DNA of 64,000 nt from Bombus terrestris (lineage: Eukaryota > Arthropoda > Insecta > Hymenoptera > Apidae), in NCBI RefSeq assembly GCF_910591885.1, contig NC_063279.1, forward strand, positions 9,796,001 through 9,860,000, read 5' to 3'. Of the stretch, positions 62,613-64,000 are shown piece after piece; position 1 is the first letter of the stretch, and each line of letters opens with the position of its first letter. A program made the translations under genes and the position numbers. The notes beneath the pieces were generated by a model, which saw only the letters and a program-made list of their open reading frames with translations, was not told the origin of the DNA and did not search any database.

Positions 62613-64000
62613 TTATAATAATACTTTCCAATCAAATCTAGTATTACTGGTATGGGTTATAGGAGGAAAAGGAGGTGGATGAAGTTGCCAACCATCCAAC
62701 CCTTCACGTGCTGTTAAACACGCTAAATATGGTACTCTCTGTGCTAATCTAGTAACTTCAGAAGCTGGTGGTACTTTCCCACCTGTTAATTGTCTGGTAC
62801 AAGCGGCCAAAGAAGCAGCATGAGCTACTATTAGAATATTTCCTACTGTATTTTCAATAATTCGTTTGATTAATTCATAACTTCGTTCATAATACTGGGC
62901 TGCATTTTCTTTCAATGGAAGATCTTTTGCTTTAACAATTGGGTTATAACTTTTATCTACGTTAAAACCTGCTTTTATTAATTCTTCAGATGTCATCCAA
63001 ACAGGAACACCATTTGGATACCATGCTAACCACTCTATGAGACCTGGCTCTATTTTCATTGGAATGTTTAAATCTAATCCTTTTAAAATGTGGGCCAATG
63101 TTTGTATACATCTTAATGAGGGAGATGTAAAAGCCACGTCTATTTTAATACTAGATGATTTCATAGCTTCTCCTACCAAACTTGCTTGTACTTCACCTAC
63201 AGTTGTTAAAGGACTATCATTTCGAAAGTCCTGTATATTTCTCGATGGTATTTCCTTTGGCATATTCAAGTCTCTACGAACATAGGATCCATTTGATTCA
63301 AAACAATAACGAATCCATGCTCCAAATGTAAAATCTACTCTTTCTCCATGACGGCATATAAAAATTTGTCTTGAGGAACTTGAAGGTACTTCAGAAGCTT
63401 CAATCTGTGTATGTAGAAGTAAAATGAAAGATTAGAATTCGAATTTTTATATGTAAATAAATAATAGATAATTGATGTCATTTACTGATTCAGTAGTTGT
63501 TGCTACTCCATCAGGGCTGTCTATGGAATCAGTCGATAAAGATATTGGTGGTTTCCGAGTTAGGGATATTTCTTCTTTTTCTAAAATTCCGCTTCTATTG
63601 TCAGTAATTTGTATGGTCGTATGTAAAGTCCATGAATCTGATTCAGCTGTACGTTTTGTATGATTCAAAGGTAAATGCCCTGAAATACCAGTTAGCCAAG
63701 AGATACCTTCAACCCAACCATCTGTAGATACGCTACACGCCCCTTCTGGAATGTAAATGTAATCTCCCACTCTCAATTCTAATTCATCGTGTTCCCTAGG
63801 CATGTGAGGATGTGTCACTTTATGTACATGTGCATTTTGTAGCCTAGAATCTCTGGAATATAATCTGAGTTCCCAATTAGTTGGACAAATGAGTGTCAGT
63901 TTCTCCACCATCAGGCGCAATTGTTGATATAAGTTGCCGGGAAATTGATAAGCCAATGTCAAATGTAAAGATTTTATTTGGGGTTCTGCAGAAATTCCCA
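62613..64000 (-). CDS. ecdysteroid-phosphate phosphatase / UBASH3 (TULA) family protein, 3' part
   Basis: Two exons, 63486-64000 (open at the window edge) and 62613-63404, cover 434 codons; the N-terminus lies to the right. Domains in order: the second 2H-phosphoesterase motif (H-L-T-L-A-Y); an SH3 domain (H-D-E-L-E-L-R-V-G-D-Y-I, then G-W-V-E-G-I-S and G-H-L-P-L-N-H-T); a Ser/Thr-rich linker; and a histidine phosphatase domain starting C-R-H-G-E-R with the second catalytic His in V-A-H-A-A-S. Family members with this layout are vertebrate UBASH3A/B and insect EPPase, which releases active ecdysteroids from their phosphate conjugates. A UBA domain would be expected in the missing part. Phase is 0 at the intron, whose donor is TCA|GTAAAT. 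Confidence 0.94.

Noticed and set aside
1..64000. tRNA genes, rRNA, well-known microRNAs, CRISPR arrays
   Set aside because: I looked by eye for B-box/T-loop patterns, common insect microRNA seeds and spaced direct repeats and found none; a covariance-model search would be needed to exclude them.

Overview
The window is eukaryotic nuclear DNA from an insect, most probably a bee or another hymenopteran. The genes are split by short GT-AG introns in AT-rich, CpG-tolerant DNA, the encoded proteins are insect orthologues, and an angiomotin gene is present although that family is reported lost in Drosophila. There are no operons, CRISPR arrays or bacterial features. I rebuilt every gene model by reading both strands, matching splice phases and checking that exon lengths sum to whole codons.

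Layout. 1-11.8 kb holds no recognisable coding sequence apart from a long inverted-repeat (foldback) transposon at 5.7-6.3 kb. At 11.8 kb on the minus strand is a single exon that looks like a start codon plus signal peptide; the rest of that gene would lie to the left. 12-19 kb is mostly intergenic, with a GC-rich promoter-like block at 12.4-13.5 kb, a small MITE at 16.5 kb and one unexplained cysteine-rich open stretch at 14.1 kb. 19.1-24.5 kb (minus) is angiomotin (12 coding exons, 1088 aa). 26.3-27.2 kb (plus) is a single-domain rhodanese with a mitochondrial-type leader. 27.5-28.6 kb (minus) is a short NKAP. 28.6-31.1 kb is a nested repeat locus with inverted ends and a polyA retroposon with a 13-bp target duplication. 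34.5-43.6 kb (minus) is naked cuticle (5 coding exons, 543 aa, first intron about 5.8 kb). 43.6-55.4 kb has no gene I can support; it contains GC-rich, strand-asymmetric purine/pyrimidine blocks and a G-quadruplex motif. 55.4-58.2 kb (minus) is an unrecognised nuclear protein (6 exons, 610 aa). 60.4-61.5 kb (plus) is electron transfer flavoprotein beta. 62.6-64.0 kb (minus) is the 3' part of a UBASH3/TULA-type ecdysteroid-phosphate phosphatase that runs off the right edge.

Biology. Angiomotin (Hippo pathway and junctions) and naked cuticle (Wnt feedback) are signalling regulators. NKAP and the 610-aa protein are nuclear. The rhodanese and ETF-beta are probably mitochondrial. Gene pairs are divergent (angiomotin/rhodanese, 610-aa protein/ETF-beta) or tightly convergent (rhodanese/NKAP, ETF-beta/phosphatase). 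The most novel-looking items are a degenerate Tyr-Arg-Leu-Ser-Asp repeat array in the angiomotin C-terminus, the foldback element that keeps a transposase tail, and the repeat nest against the NKAP promoter.
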